Assembly: GCF_019968905.1 (NCBI RefSeq)
Contig: NZ_CP079946.1
Location: forward strand, 5,456,001-5,520,000
DNA from: Corallococcus sp. EGB
Lineage (GTDB): Bacteria; Myxococcota; Myxococcia; Myxococcales; Myxococcaceae
DNA: 64,000 nt
Direction: 5' to 3'
The position numbers and the translations under genes were made by a program. How positions within the stretch are numbered: the stretch's first letter is position 1; each line of letters starts with the position of its first letter. Below, piece after piece: positions 8,232 to 20,251 of this stretch. The notes below the pieces were generated by a model. It had not been told where the DNA came from. It made no database searches and saw nothing but the letters and a program-made list of their open reading frames with translations.

Positions 8232-10771
8232 GTCTCCCCCCTGCCTCCACCTCCTCCGTGGAAGTCGCCCCCGTGGCGGAGCACCTCCGGCTGCTGCTCG
8301 TGGATGACGACGAGGTCGACCGGCTCCGGGTCCAGCGGCTCCTGGGCGCGACGGGACTCTCGGTGGACGTGGTGGAGGCCACGAGCGGGAGCGAGGCGCT
8401 GGAGCACCTGAAGGCGCGCGCCTTCGACGTCATCCTCCTGGACTTCTTCCTGCCGGGGGAGGACGGGTTCTGGGTGCTGCGCGAGCTGGGCAGCCGGGGC
8501 TCGCACGCCCCCATCGTCGTCCTCACCGGACAGGGCAGTGAGCAGACGGCCGTCGCGCTGATGAAGGCGGGCGCGTCCGACTACATCGCCAAGGGTCAGC
8601 TGTCCGCGGAGCGGCTGGAGCAGAGCCTGCGCCAGGCGATGCGGCTGCACCTGGCGGAGCAGCGGCACCGGGCGCTCGCGGAGGCCCTGCCGCAGATTGT
8701 CTGGACGTCGGGCCCGGACGGGCGCCCCGACTACTTCAACCGGCGCTGGTACGACTACACCGGCCTGCCCCCCGCGCCTTCACTGGAGGAGCGCGGGAGC
8801 ACCGCCCCCCTGCTCCCGCGGGACGTCATCCACGCCGACGACGTGGCGGGCTGTCTGGGCAAGTGGAACGAGACCCGCCATGCGGGGGCGGCGTTCGAGT
8901 GCGAGGGCCGCATCCGGCGTCACGCGGACGGCGCGTGGCGCTGGCACCTCATCCAGGCCGTGCCGCTGCGCAACGCGCATGGCCGCATCCTCCAGTGGCT
9001 GGGCACCTGCACCGACATCGATGATCAGAAGCGCGCCGCGGAGACGCTGAGCTTCCTGGCGGAGGCGAGCACCATGCTCACCGCCTCGCTGGAGATGTCC
9101 GTCACGCTCGAGCGGCTCGCCGCGCTGATCCTCCCGCGGCTGGGCGACTGGTGCGCCGTCTACCTCCAGGAGGACGACGGCCCCGTGCGCCAGGTGATGG
9201 CGGCCCACGCCGACCCCACCCGGGTGCCCCTGCTGCGAGAACAGCACCGCGCCTTTCCTCCGTCCGCCGCCGCCCGCCACGGCGTCGCGCGGGTGCTGCG
9301 CACGGGCGCGCCGGAGCTGGTGCCCGAGCTCACCGACGCCGTCCTCCAGGAGGCGCTGGGCCCGGCGGGGGACGACGAGCGGATCCGCCCGGGGTCGTGG
9401 ATCATCGTCCCGCTGTGGGCGCAGCGCCGCGTCTTCGGCGCGCTGATGGTCTGCGCCGCCCGTGCCGGCCTGCGCTACGGCGCGCGGGACCTGGAGCTCG
9501 TGCAGGAGCTGGCGCGGCGGGCGGAGATCGCCATCGACAACGCGCGGCTGTTCGAAATGGCCAAGGCGGAACACCTGGTCGCCGAGCAGGCCAACCGCGC
9601 CAAGGACGAGTTCCTGGCCGCGGTCTCCCACGAGCTGCGCACCCCGCTGATGGCGATGCTGGGGTGGACGCGGATGCTGCGCACGGGCCAGCTGGGGCCG
9701 GAGAAGACCGCCCGCGCCCTGGCGGCGGTGGAGCGCAACACGCAGGTGCAGACGCAGCTCATCGAGGACCTGCTCGACGTGTCGCGGATCATCACCGGCA
9801 AGATGCGGCTGGAGATCCGCCCGGTGGACCCCGCCGCCTTCATCGAGGCGGCGCTGGATTCGGTGCGGCACGCGGCCGAGGCGAAGGGCGTCACGCTCTC
9901 CGCCGAGCTGCTCCCAGGCTCCGGCTCCATCCATGGCGACGCGGACCGGCTGCAGCAGATGGTCTGGAACCTGCTCTCCAACGCCATCAAGTTCACGCCC
10001 CGGGGCGGCCAGGTCACCGTGCGCCTGCGGTGGGTGGAGGGCCACGTCCTCATCGAGGTCCAGGACACGGGCCAGGGCATCCCCCGGGCGCACCTGGGGC
10101 AGATCTTCGAGCGCTTCTGGCAGGTCGACGGCAGCTCTACCCGGAAGCATGGCGGCCTGGGACTGGGGCTGGCCATCGTGCGGCACCTCACGGAGCTGCA
10201 CGGGGGCACCATCGAGGCGCTGAGCGAGGGCGAGGGACATGGCGCCCTCTTCCGGTTGACGCTGCCGCTGTCGGTCGCGGCCTCGTCGCGGGGAAGCCCT
10301 CCCGTCGCCCAGTCCCAGGCGCGGCAGGAGGCGCCATCGCTCGCGCAGGAGGTGCTGAAGGGGCTGCAGGTGCTGGTGGTGGACGACGAGGCCGACGCGC
10401 TCGAGCTGCTCTCCGTCGTGCTGGAGAGCCGCGGCGCCCAGGTCCACACGGCCTCCAGCGCCCGCGAAGCCCTGGAGAAGCACCAGCTCCACCGCCCGCA
10501 CGTCATCCTCTCCGACATCGGCATGCCTGGAGAGGACGGCTACTCCTTCATCCGCAGGCTGCGTGCCCTTCCGCTGGAACAGGGAGGCCAGACACCGGCC
10601 GTCGCGCTCACCGCCTTCGCGCGGATGGAGGACCGCACCCGGGCGCTGCTCGCCGGCTTCCAGATGCACGTTCCCAAGCCCATCGAGCCGGCGGAGCTGA
10701 TCATCGTCCTGGCCTCGCTCACCGGGCGGTACCCGCGGGTGGTGGACTCGGCGTTCCAGGCCGTCCGCTAG
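8228..10771 (+). CDS. Hybrid histidine kinase REC-PAS-GAF-HisKA-HATPase-REC
   Basis: 847 residues from GTG 8228, which overlaps the upstream stop (GTGA); the frame is open further upstream but inside the previous gene. Domains: N-terminal receiver (LLLVDDDEVD, LLDFFLPGEDG, VVLTG, about residues 20-135), PAS (about 150-275), GAF (about 290-450), phosphoacceptor with VSHELRTPL (near residue 475), HATPase (NAIKF, DTGQGIP, GGLGLGLAIV, up to about 690), and a C-terminal receiver (VLVVDDEAD, LSDIGMPGEDG, VALTA, KPIEP, about 715-835). The two receivers imply phosphorelay both into and out of the kinase. The cytosolic protein probably integrates input from the preceding sensorless kinase. Confidence 0.9.
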   Translation: MSLPPASTSSVEVAPVAEHLRLLLVDDDEVDRLRVQRLLGATGLSVDVVEATSGSEALEHLKARAFDVILLDFFLPGEDGFWVLRELGSRGSHAPIVVLTGQGSEQTAVALMKAGASDYIAKGQLSAERLEQSLRQAMRLHLAEQRHRALAEALPQIVWTSGPDGRPDYFNRRWYDYTGLPPAPSLEERGSTAPLLPRDVIHADDVAGCLGKWNETRHAGAAFECEGRIRRHADGAWRWHLIQAVPLRNAHGRILQWLGTCTDIDDQKRAAETLSFLAEASTMLTASLEMSVTLERLAALILPRLGDWCAVYLQEDDGPVRQVMAAHADPTRVPLLREQHRAFPPSAAARHGVARVLRTGAPELVPELTDAVLQEALGPAGDDERIRPGSWIIVPLWAQRRVFGALMVCAARAGLRYGARDLELVQELARRAEIAIDNARLFEMAKAEHLVAEQANRAKDEFLAAVSHELRTPLMAMLGWTRMLRTGQLGPEKTARALAAVERNTQVQTQLIEDLLDVSRIITGKMRLEIRPVDPAAFIEAALDSVRHAAEAKGVTLSAELLPGSGSIHGDADRLQQMVWNLLSNAIKFTPRGGQVTVRLRWVEGHVLIEVQDTGQGIPRAHLGQIFERFWQVDGSSTRKHGGLGLGLAIVRHLTELHGGTIEALSEGEGHGALFRLTLPLSVAASSRGSPPVAQSQARQEAPSLAQEVLKGLQVLVVDDEADALELLSVVLESRGAQVHTASSAREALEKHQLHRPHVILSDIGMPGEDGYSFIRRLRALPLEQGGQTPAVALTAFARMEDRTRALLAGFQMHVPKPIEPAELIIVLASLTGRYPRVVDSAFQAVR

Positions 10772-10782
10772 AAGGACCGGGC

Positions 10783-10811
10783 AGGCGCCGGCGGGGGTGC
10801 CGCCGGCGCCT
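10783..10811. terminator. Perfect hairpin between convergent genes
   Basis: A perfect 12-bp stem (aggcgccggcgg at 10783-10794 with its complement at 10800-10811) and a 5-nt loop lie between the stop at 10771 and the katG stop at 10822. No T-run flanks it. It is probably a bidirectional terminator or mRNA stabiliser. Confidence 0.55.
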
Positions 10812-10821
10812 CATGCCGCGC

Positions 10822-13143
<2,322 letters not shown>

Positions 13144-13157
13144 TTACGTGGTGGGCA

Positions 13158-14843
13158 TCAATGCTTGCGGCGCAGGAGCTTGCGCAGGCCCGCGAGCAGC
13201 GCCTCGCCGTCGGGCGTGCCCAGGCCCGTGCACGCGTTCCACAGCGTCTCCTCGCTGGCGAAGTACGCGCCGTTGCCGCCCTGGGTGATGCGCCGGACGA
13301 CGGCCTCCCCCTCGGTGACGAGCGTGTACAGCCGGGGGTTGAGGAAGCCCACGCGCTCCCCCAGCGCCTCGTTGAGGCGGACGATGAGCGCGGCCCACAT
13401 GGGCGCGGCGGCGCTCGTGCCCGCGGCCACGCCCTGCTGGCCCTTGAAGACGATTTGATAGCCGGTGTGCAGGTCCGCGTTCGCCGCGACGTCCGGCACG
13501 CCACGGCCGGTGCTCCGCGAGACGTCGAACGCGCCGTTCTTCCATGATGACCTCACCAGGTCCGGCACGCCCATGCCCTGCTGGTACAACGGCAGCGCGT
13601 TCATGGTGCTGACCCCGCCGCTGCTCGCCCCCGCGGCCGTGGACATGCGCCCCAGAAGGCCCATGGACATCGCCTCGCCCAGGCGGTTCCACACGCGCTC
13701 GTGGTGGAGGACGTCGCCCACCGCCTCCAGCGTCGTGCCGCCGCAGCCCAGCACCAGCGCGCTCGCGGCGGGGTAGCTCGTCGCGGCCAGGGTGATGGCG
13801 CCCGTGGGCGACACGGCATTCACCGGCACCTGCGAGCCCAGGTCGCCGGACGCGGCGCACACGGTGATGCCCAGCAGCGCGGCCTCGACGAAGAGCCGCT
13901 CGAAGACCCCCTCCTCGCCCTGCTGGATGAGCGACCCTTCGTAGAAGGACCAGCTGGTGGTCAGCACCGACGGCCGGTTCTCCCGGTCGCTGAGGGCCTC
14001 CGCCAGCACGCGGTGGTAGTCGCGCAGCGAGTAGTCCTTCGAGCCCGCGTTGTAGACGACGACGCGCGCGGCCGGACACACCGCGGCCACCAGCTCCACG
14101 TCCATGGTGACCTCCGCGTCGGAGGCGGTGTGGAGGATCCCCACCTTGTTCGGCCCCACGTTCACCACCGGCGCCGTGCGCTTCACCCCCGCGGACTTCA
14201 GGGACGCCTCCAGGTCCGACGGCCTGTAGCCACCCGCCAGCTCGATGACGCCCACGCACTGGCCTTCGCCCTGGTTCTGGGGGTAGCGGTAGAGGCTGGC
14301 CACCTGCGGCGCCGTGTACGAGCGCAACCCGACCTGCTTCGCCGCCTCGCGAGGGATGGGCAGGGACGCCGCGTTGTGGGTGACGAGCGGCCGGGTGTCC
14401 AGGCCCAGCACCCACTCCACCACACCCCGCAGCGCGCGCGGCAGGGTCACCGGCTTCGTGTGGCTCAGGTAGGACGTCCGCCCCTGGGTGAAGCGCCGCA
14501 GGTCCACGCCGAAGGCCTTGCACATCGCGGCCGCGGCCCCCTGGAGCGTGACGCAGCCCCGGTCACGCCGCTCGGAGGTGATGGTCAGGCGGTGGGACTT
14601 CGCGAAGCGCCGCACGGCGGCCAGGTGCTTGGGGGGCGTGCCGTACTTCGCCTCGAACTCCTCGTGGGTGAGGGGGCGGCGCGGGGGGTTCGCGCACAAC
14701 TCCTCCACGGTGGGCAGCGGCGCCCCATGTCGCAGCACCAGGGTCACCTCCACGAGGCCGGTGGCGGCGCGGCTCCGGAGCGGGAGGTGGAGAGACGCCG
14801 GAGACACACGCGCGCTCTGCGCCAGGGGGATGCGAGGGGCCAT
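13158..14843 (-). CDS. S53 family (sedolisin/kumamolisin-like) serine carboxyl peptidase
   Basis: 561 residues from the ATG at 14843; the open frame extends 85 codons upstream without family similarity. The first ~170 residues form a Pro-kumamolisin activation domain (LTHEEFEAKYG, VTLQGAAAAM). The catalytic domain carries the sedolisin set: Glu and Asp in SDAEVTMDVEL, the oxyanion Asp in ASGDLGS, Ser in AAGTSAAAP, and a C-terminal calcium-site-like TGLGTPDG. No Sec signal peptide is evident. These acid-stable endopeptidases usually act outside the cell after self-removal of the prodomain. It lies 94 bp from, and divergent to, the TOMM cyclodehydratase gene, so a role in leader-peptide removal is possible but unproven. 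Confidence 0.9.
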   Translation of the reverse strand: MAPRIPLAQSARVSPASLHLPLRSRAATGLVEVTLVLRHGAPLPTVEELCANPPRRPLTHEEFEAKYGTPPKHLAAVRRFAKSHRLTITSERRDRGCVTLQGAAAAMCKAFGVDLRRFTQGRTSYLSHTKPVTLPRALRGVVEWVLGLDTRPLVTHNAASLPIPREAAKQVGLRSYTAPQVASLYRYPQNQGEGQCVGVIELAGGYRPSDLEASLKSAGVKRTAPVVNVGPNKVGILHTASDAEVTMDVELVAAVCPAARVVVYNAGSKDYSLRDYHRVLAEALSDRENRPSVLTTSWSFYEGSLIQQGEEGVFERLFVEAALLGITVCAASGDLGSQVPVNAVSPTGAITLAATSYPAASALVLGCGGTTLEAVGDVLHHERVWNRLGEAMSMGLLGRMSTAAGASSGGVSTMNALPLYQQGMGVPDLVRSSWKNGAFDVSRSTGRGVPDVAANADLHTGYQIVFKGQQGVAAGTSAAAPMWAALIVRLNEALGERVGFLNPRLYTLVTEGEAVVRRITQGGNGAYFASEETLWNACTGLGTPDGEALLAGLRKLLRRKH

Positions 14844-14937
14844 GCGCGGCGTTCTACCACGCGCGGCCCGGGCGCCCGGAAGGCGGGCCGGGTCATATCC
14901 ATGGACGCGGGCCCCGGTTAGGCTCGCCCGCCTGCCC
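14844..14937. promoter_or_regulatory. Divergent promoter region of S53 peptidase and TOMM operon
   Basis: 94 nt separate the two divergent starts, so both promoters must be here or inside the genes. No recognisable box was found by eye. Confidence 0.4.
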
Positions 14938-17124
14938 ATGGACCGAGTCCTCCGCATCAAGCCCCACCTGCGCGCCGAGGTGCTCGACTCGCGACGCGTC
15001 TTCCTCGTCGGGGAGCGCGCCCAGTTCCTGCTCGAGGGCGAGCTGCACGCGAGCATCGTGCCCCTCCTGGATGGCGAGCGCACCGTGGCGAGCGTCATCG
15101 CCGCGCTGGCGGGGCGGGCCTCCGCGCCGGAGGTGCTCTACGCGCTGTCGCTCCTGGAAGAGCGCGGGCACGTGGAGGAGGCGCATGACGTCTTCGACGC
15201 CAGCGTCGCCGGATTCTGGGAGTCGCTGGGAGTGGGCGCTTCCACCGCGGCCGGGCGGCTGTTGGACATGTCCGTCGCCGTGCGCGCGGTGGCAGGCGAG
15301 GACGCGGAGCGGCTGTCGGAGGCGCTGCGCGACGCCGGCCTGGACGTGCGCGACGACGCCGAGCGCCACGTGCTGCTGGTGGACGACTACCTGTCGCAGG
15401 AGGCGCTCGCGCTGGCGCGCGAGTCCCGGGGCGCCGGCGCCGCGTTCCTCCCGCTGAAGGTGTCCGGCACCACGTGTCATGCGGGGCCGGTGGTGGGCCC
15501 CGAGCGCGCCTGCTGGACGTGCCTCACCGCGCGGCTGCTGGACAACCGTCCCATCGAGAAGTACCTCGCGCGAAAGGGCATTCCCCCGAGCGCCATCCGC
15601 CCGCCACGCACGGGCCTGCCCACCACCGCGCAGGCGGGACTGTCCCTCGCGGCGACGCTCGTGGCCCGCTGGGTGGTGGACGGGCCCCAGGCCGCGGGAC
15701 AGACGCGGCTGTGGACGCTGGACTTCGCCACCTGGAAGCTGCAGTCGCACGCGGTGACGCGGCGTCCGCAGTGTCCGGACTGCGGAGACCCGCATTGGAT
15801 GGACGCGCGCGCGAAGGCGCCCCTGGAGCTGACCTCACGTCCCAAGCGCTTCACGGACGACGGCGGCCACCGCATCCTCACGCCCGAGGAGACCTGGGAG
15901 CGCCACCGCCACCTCATCAGCCCGGTGACGGGCGTGGTGAGCGACCTGCGCGCGGTGCCGGGCGACGCACCGCTGGGCCACATCCAGTCCGCGGTCTTCC
16001 GCGTGTGCCCGTGGACGGACGCGCCGGCCTCCGACGACTTCCACCGCGTGGCCAGCGGCAAGGGCCGCACGGAGGCCCAGGCCCGCGCGGGCGCGCTGTG
16101 CGAGGCCTTGGAGCGCTACAGCGCGGTGTTCCAGGGCGACGAGCCGCGCGTCCACGCGACGGCCTCACACCTGGGCGTCCAGGCCGTGCACCCGGACGCG
16201 CTCCAGCACTTCAGCGCCGCGCAGTTCCAGGCCCGGTCCGAAGGCGCGGGCCGCCGCGACATGCGCACCGCGGTGCCGCGTCCGTACGCGGATCAACCCA
16301 TGGACTGGAGCCCCGCGTGGTCGCTCACGCATGGCGTCTCCCGGTACGTGCCCACGGCGTTCGCGTACCTCTTCGCGCCCACGCCCGCGGACGGGCCGTT
16401 CTGCTTCTTCAACTCCAACGGGAACGCGGCGGGCAACTGCGTGGAGGAGGCCATCCTCCAGGGCTTCCTGGAGCTGGTGGAGCGCGATGCGGTGGCGCTC
16501 TGGTGGTACAACCGCCTGCGCCGCCCGCGCGTGGAGCTGCGCTCCTTCGACGAGCCCTGGTTCACGTCCGTGGAGGCGCATTACCGGTCGCTGGGCCTCC
16601 GGTTGTCGGTGTTGGACCTGACGCATGACCTGGGCATTCCGGTGTTCGCCGCGCTCGCGTGGTCGCCGGAGCGCGGGCGGGCCTGGGCCGGGTGCGGCTG
16701 CCACTTCGACGCGAAGCTCGCCGTGCAGCGCGCGCTCACGGAGGTGGCCCAGTGCTACGACCCGAAGGACCTGACCCCGTCGCCCTGGGACTCCCGGGCG
16801 CATGACGACACCCACTGGCTCTTCCCCGACGACACGGTCCCCGCGCGCGTTCGCGCCGACTTCCCGCGCGTATGGCACGACGACCTGCGGGACGACGTGC
16901 ACGAGTGCGTGGCCCGGGCCGAGCGCGTGGGGCTGGAGACGCTGGTGCTGGAGCAATCACGGCCGGACGTGGGCGTATCCGCGGTGAAGGTCATCGTCCC
17001 GGGGCTGAGGCACTTCTGGCCCCGGCTGGGGCCTGGCCGGCTGTATGACGTCCCCGTGCGGATGGGGTGGCTGAAGGCCCCGAAGACCGAGGCGCAGCTC
17101 AACCCCGTGCCCTTCTACTTCTGA
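14938..17124 (+). CDS. TOMM fused leader-binding/E1-like plus YcaO cyclodehydratase
   Basis: 728 residues from the ATG at 14938. Residues about 1-330 are the 'TOMM leader-binding/cyclodehydratase C' part: a winged-helix leader-binding region (residues about 1-80), a degenerate ThiF-like domain, and a zinc tetrathiolate from CWTC and CPDC. Residues about 335-728 are a YcaO domain with its ATP-binding elements: CEALERYS, NSNGNAAGNCVEEA, LVERDAVALWW and QRALTEVAQ. The protein ends NPVPFYF, a shortened form of the Pro-rich tail of cyclodehydratases. It should bind the precursor leader and use ATP to convert Cys/Ser/Thr of the core to azolines. It begins a four-gene operon; the next ATG is 3 nt after its stop. 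Confidence 0.93.
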   Translation: MDRVLRIKPHLRAEVLDSRRVFLVGERAQFLLEGELHASIVPLLDGERTVASVIAALAGRASAPEVLYALSLLEERGHVEEAHDVFDASVAGFWESLGVGASTAAGRLLDMSVAVRAVAGEDAERLSEALRDAGLDVRDDAERHVLLVDDYLSQEALALARESRGAGAAFLPLKVSGTTCHAGPVVGPERACWTCLTARLLDNRPIEKYLARKGIPPSAIRPPRTGLPTTAQAGLSLAATLVARWVVDGPQAAGQTRLWTLDFATWKLQSHAVTRRPQCPDCGDPHWMDARAKAPLELTSRPKRFTDDGGHRILTPEETWERHRHLISPVTGVVSDLRAVPGDAPLGHIQSAVFRVCPWTDAPASDDFHRVASGKGRTEAQARAGALCEALERYSAVFQGDEPRVHATASHLGVQAVHPDALQHFSAAQFQARSEGAGRRDMRTAVPRPYADQPMDWSPAWSLTHGVSRYVPTAFAYLFAPTPADGPFCFFNSNGNAAGNCVEEAILQGFLELVERDAVALWWYNRLRRPRVELRSFDEPWFTSVEAHYRSLGLRLSVLDLTHDLGIPVFAALAWSPERGRAWAGCGCHFDAKLAVQRALTEVAQCYDPKDLTPSPWDSRAHDDTHWLFPDDTVPARVRADFPRVWHDDLRDDVHECVARAERVGLETLVLEQSRPDVGVSAVKVIVPGLRHFWPRLGPGRLYDVPVRMGWLKAPKTEAQLNPVPFYF

Positions 17125-17127
17125 GCG

Positions 17128-19080
17128 ATGGCACCGCTTCCCGAACCCAAGCCCCGCGTCCTGCTGATCCAATGCGGCCCCGACCGGCGCCACGTGGACC
17201 GCGAGACCGAGGACTTCGACCCCGAGCGCGGCCTGGTGAAGCGCGCGACGATGACGCCGCTGGCCTGCGCGACGCTCGCGGCGCTCACGCCGGACCGCTT
17301 CACGGTGGACATCTGGGACGAGGAGCTGCACGGACAGCTGCGCGCGGACACCGAGCTGCCGGACTACGACATCGTCGGCGTGTCGGTCATGTACTCCGCG
17401 CTCACGTACCAGGCGCGCTTCCTGGGCGGCCATTTCCGGGACCGGGGCGCCACCGTGGTCGCGGGGGGCCCCGCCGTCTCCGCCGCGCCGGAGGACTACC
17501 GGGGCTTCTTCGACGCCCTCTTCGTCAACGAGGCCGAGCGCACCTGGCCGCGCTTCCTCGCGGACTGGCTGAGCGGTGAGTACGCGCCCGAGTACCGGCA
17601 GCTGGACAAGCCGTCGTTGAGCGAAAGCCCCCTGCCCCGCTGGGACGCCGTCGCGGTGGACCTCCCGCGCTACGCGTGGGGCTCCGTGCAGACGACGCGC
17701 GGCTGTCCCTTCGACTGCTCCTTCTGCGACGTCATCTACCTGTACGGCCGCAAGCAGCGGCACAAGCCGGTGGAGCGCGTCCTGGACGAGGTGCGCGCCC
17801 ACGCGGCGCTCGGGGCGGAGGGCGTCTTCTTCGCGGACGACGAGTTCATCGGGGACGCGGCGTACGCGAAGCAGGTGCTCGCGGGGCTGGTGCCCCTCAA
17901 CCGCGCCCTGCCCCGCCCGCTGCGCTTCTTCACCCAGGTGACGATGAACCTGAGCCGCGACGCCGCGCTCCTGGAAGGCATGGCGGACGCGAACTTCTAC
18001 ACCGTCGTCCTGGGCATCGAGTCCTTCGACCCCGCCGCGCTCAAGGAGGCGCAGAAGCACCAGAACGTGCGCGCGGACCTGGTGGGAGACCTGCTGCGCA
18101 TCCAGGCTCACGGCATCGGGCCCCGGGGCAGCTTCATCGTCGGGTTCGACCACGACACGCCCGCGGTGTTCGACTCGCTGCACGCGAACATCCAGCGCAC
18201 GCACCTGCCCTGGGTGGTGGTCGCGCCCCTCCAGGCCCCCCGTGGCACGAAGCTGTGGACGCGGCTGCGCGCGGAGGGCCGGCTCGCCACGCCCCGCAAG
18301 GCGCACGCGAAGGACCGGGGCGCCATCGTGCTCAACGTGATGCCCCTGGGCATGACGCGGCCCCAGCTGCTCGAAGGCTTCCGGGACCTGGTGGAGCGGC
18401 TGTCCTCCTGGGACGCCGCCTGCGAGCGCATCCGCGGCTTCATCTCCGGCATCCAGCGCCCGCCCCAGGTGCGGGAAGTCCCCTGGCCGGAGGCCGTCAC
18501 CGACCGCTTCCTGCGCGAAGCCACCGCCGCCTGGGCCCTGACTCCACCGGAGCGCCAGGCCCTGGGAGACACGCTCGCGCAGGTGCGCCGCACCGCCCCG
18601 GCGATGGTGCCGCGCGCGGTGTTCTTCCTCGCGCGCAACCAGAACGAGCGCCGCCGGCACGAGCGCCTCTTCACGGACTTCGACGCGGTGCTCGCCGCCG
18701 AGCGACAGGGCGACCTCGTCCCGGACTCGCAGCCCGTCTACGTCCCTCCCGGCTTCGCCGCGGCGATGCGCGACGTGTTCCCGGACCTCTTCGTGCGCCT
18801 GAGCCGCGACCTGCCGGACCGCCGCGACGTGCCGGAGGCCTCGCGCGACGTGCTGGTGGACTTCGTCGCGCGCTGGGGTGAAGGCTTCCAGGTGCTCCAG
18901 CCGCAGCACCATGAATTCCTGCGCGAGCTGTGCGACCGCGAGGTGGCGGCGCGGGGCGGACGGCCGGGCACGCTGGAGGCCTCGGAGGAGCAGGCCCTGC
19001 GCACGCAGGCGCGCCGCACCGGCCTCCTGGAAGCGCTGCTCAAGGACGTGCGCGATGAACTGGCGAGCTGGGGACCCTGA
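17128..19080 (+). CDS. B12-binding radical SAM protein of the TOMM cluster
   Basis: 650 residues. The N-terminal ~150 residues form a cobalamin-binding Rossmann domain (PRVLLIQCGPD, DIVGVSVMYSALTY, VVAGGPAVSAAPEDY). The radical SAM domain follows with RGCPFDCSFCDV (near residue 190), the CxxxCxxC iron-sulfur motif, then an AdoMet-binding TIM barrel. The last ~250 residues are a family-specific extension. Proteins of this type usually methylate unactivated carbons or do related radical chemistry. Position between the cyclodehydratase and amidohydrolase genes (spacers of 3 nt each) points to tailoring of the TOMM product. The exact reaction cannot be told from sequence. Regulation is probably by the operon promoter upstream of 14938. 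Confidence 0.9.
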   Translation: MAPLPEPKPRVLLIQCGPDRRHVDRETEDFDPERGLVKRATMTPLACATLAALTPDRFTVDIWDEELHGQLRADTELPDYDIVGVSVMYSALTYQARFLGGHFRDRGATVVAGGPAVSAAPEDYRGFFDALFVNEAERTWPRFLADWLSGEYAPEYRQLDKPSLSESPLPRWDAVAVDLPRYAWGSVQTTRGCPFDCSFCDVIYLYGRKQRHKPVERVLDEVRAHAALGAEGVFFADDEFIGDAAYAKQVLAGLVPLNRALPRPLRFFTQVTMNLSRDAALLEGMADANFYTVVLGIESFDPAALKEAQKHQNVRADLVGDLLRIQAHGIGPRGSFIVGFDHDTPAVFDSLHANIQRTHLPWVVVAPLQAPRGTKLWTRLRAEGRLATPRKAHAKDRGAIVLNVMPLGMTRPQLLEGFRDLVERLSSWDAACERIRGFISGIQRPPQVREVPWPEAVTDRFLREATAAWALTPPERQALGDTLAQVRRTAPAMVPRAVFFLARNQNERRRHERLFTDFDAVLAAERQGDLVPDSQPVYVPPGFAAAMRDVFPDLFVRLSRDLPDRRDVPEASRDVLVDFVARWGEGFQVLQPQHHEFLRELCDREVAARGGRPGTLEASEEQALRTQARRTGLLEALLKDVRDELASWGP

Positions 19081-19083
19081 CGC

Positions 19084-20241
19084 ATGCGCGACGGCCTTCG
19101 CATCTTCGACGCGGACCGGCATGTCCTGGAGCCGCTGAGCCTCTGGGCGGAGCAGTTGGAGCCCCGCCTGCGCCGCCACGCGCCCCGCCCGGGCCGCCTC
19201 CCCGACGAAACGCTGGAGGAGCGCCTGGAGCGGCTGGGCCCCCAGGGCCTCCTGCCCGTGTTGCCGCTGCCCGAGGTGGACGGCAAGCCGCTGTGGAACC
19301 ACATGCCGGAGAAGGCGTGGGTGGAGTTCTCCGCGCGCTCCTACGCGCAGCTGGGGCGCAATGAACTGTTGCAGCGGCCAGACGTGTACCTGGCCCAGAT
19401 GGATCGCGACGGCGTGGACATGGCGGCCCTCTTCCCCACCCATGCGCTGCTCCTGGAGGGCTTCTCCCCCCTGAAGCCCCACGTCGCCACCGCGTTCGCG
19501 TCCGTCTACAACACCTGGCTGCACGGCTTCTGCGCGCACGCCCCGGAGCGCCTGCGCGGCGTGGGGCTCATCAGCCGGCACGAACCGGAGGCCATGGTCG
19601 CGGAGGTCCGCCGCGTCGCGGGCTTCGGCTGGCGCGCCGTGATGGTGCGCCCCAACCCCATCGGCGGCCGGCTCCTGTCCGACGCCGCGTACGAGCCCTT
19701 CTGGTCCGAGTGCGAGAGACGCTCACTCGCGGTGGTGCTCCACGGCAGCGGCCACGTCTACGTGCCGTCCGCGGGCGCGGACCGCTTCGACACCCGCTTC
19801 GCCAACCACGTCTGCGCCCACCCCATGGAGCTGATGATGGGGCTGCTCGCGCTGCTCCAGGGGGGCGTGCTGGAGCGGCACCCCGCGCTGCGCATTGGCG
19901 CCATGGAGGCCGGGTGCGGCTGGCTGCCATACTGGGCGTGGCGGCTGGACGAGGAATATCGCGCTGTGGGTGCAGAGGTCTCCGCCACCATCCGACAGCT
20001 CCCTTCCTCCTACTTGCGCCAGCACTGCTTCGTTTCCGTGGAGCCGGACGAACCGTACCTGGCTGACGTGGTGCGCCACCTCCCGGAGGACCGCCTCGTC
20101 TTCGGCAGCGACTTCCCGCACCTGGACCACGGCGAGGATGTGCTGGGGTCCCTGCTGTCCTTGCGTGACGCGATGACCGAAAGTCGTCTACGAAAGGTTC
20201 TCTGGGAAAACCCGACTCGGTTCTACGGTGTGGAACCGTGA
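19084..20241 (+). CDS. Amidohydrolase-2 family metal-dependent hydrolase of the TOMM cluster
   Basis: 385 residues. The N terminus has IFDADRHVLEPLSLW, the variant of the metal site (DxDxH..EP) found in the PF04909 TIM-barrel group; later VLHGSGHVYVP and VFGSDFPHLDHGED supply the remaining His and Asp ligands. Relatives include decarboxylases and C-C or C-N hydrolases. In this operon it starts 3 nt after the radical SAM gene and ends just before sagB. It may remove a group from, or hydrolyse, the modified peptide. It is not one of the core TOMM enzymes, so it is a lineage-specific addition. The substrate is unknown. Confidence 0.85.
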   Translation: MRDGLRIFDADRHVLEPLSLWAEQLEPRLRRHAPRPGRLPDETLEERLERLGPQGLLPVLPLPEVDGKPLWNHMPEKAWVEFSARSYAQLGRNELLQRPDVYLAQMDRDGVDMAALFPTHALLLEGFSPLKPHVATAFASVYNTWLHGFCAHAPERLRGVGLISRHEPEAMVAEVRRVAGFGWRAVMVRPNPIGGRLLSDAAYEPFWSECERRSLAVVLHGSGHVYVPSAGADRFDTRFANHVCAHPMELMMGLLALLQGGVLERHPALRIGAMEAGCGWLPYWAWRLDEEYRAVGAEVSATIRQLPSSYLRQHCFVSVEPDEPYLADVVRHLPEDRLVFGSDFPHLDHGEDVLGSLLSLRDAMTESRLRKVLWENPTRFYGVEP

Positions 20242-20251
20242 GGCCGCACGA

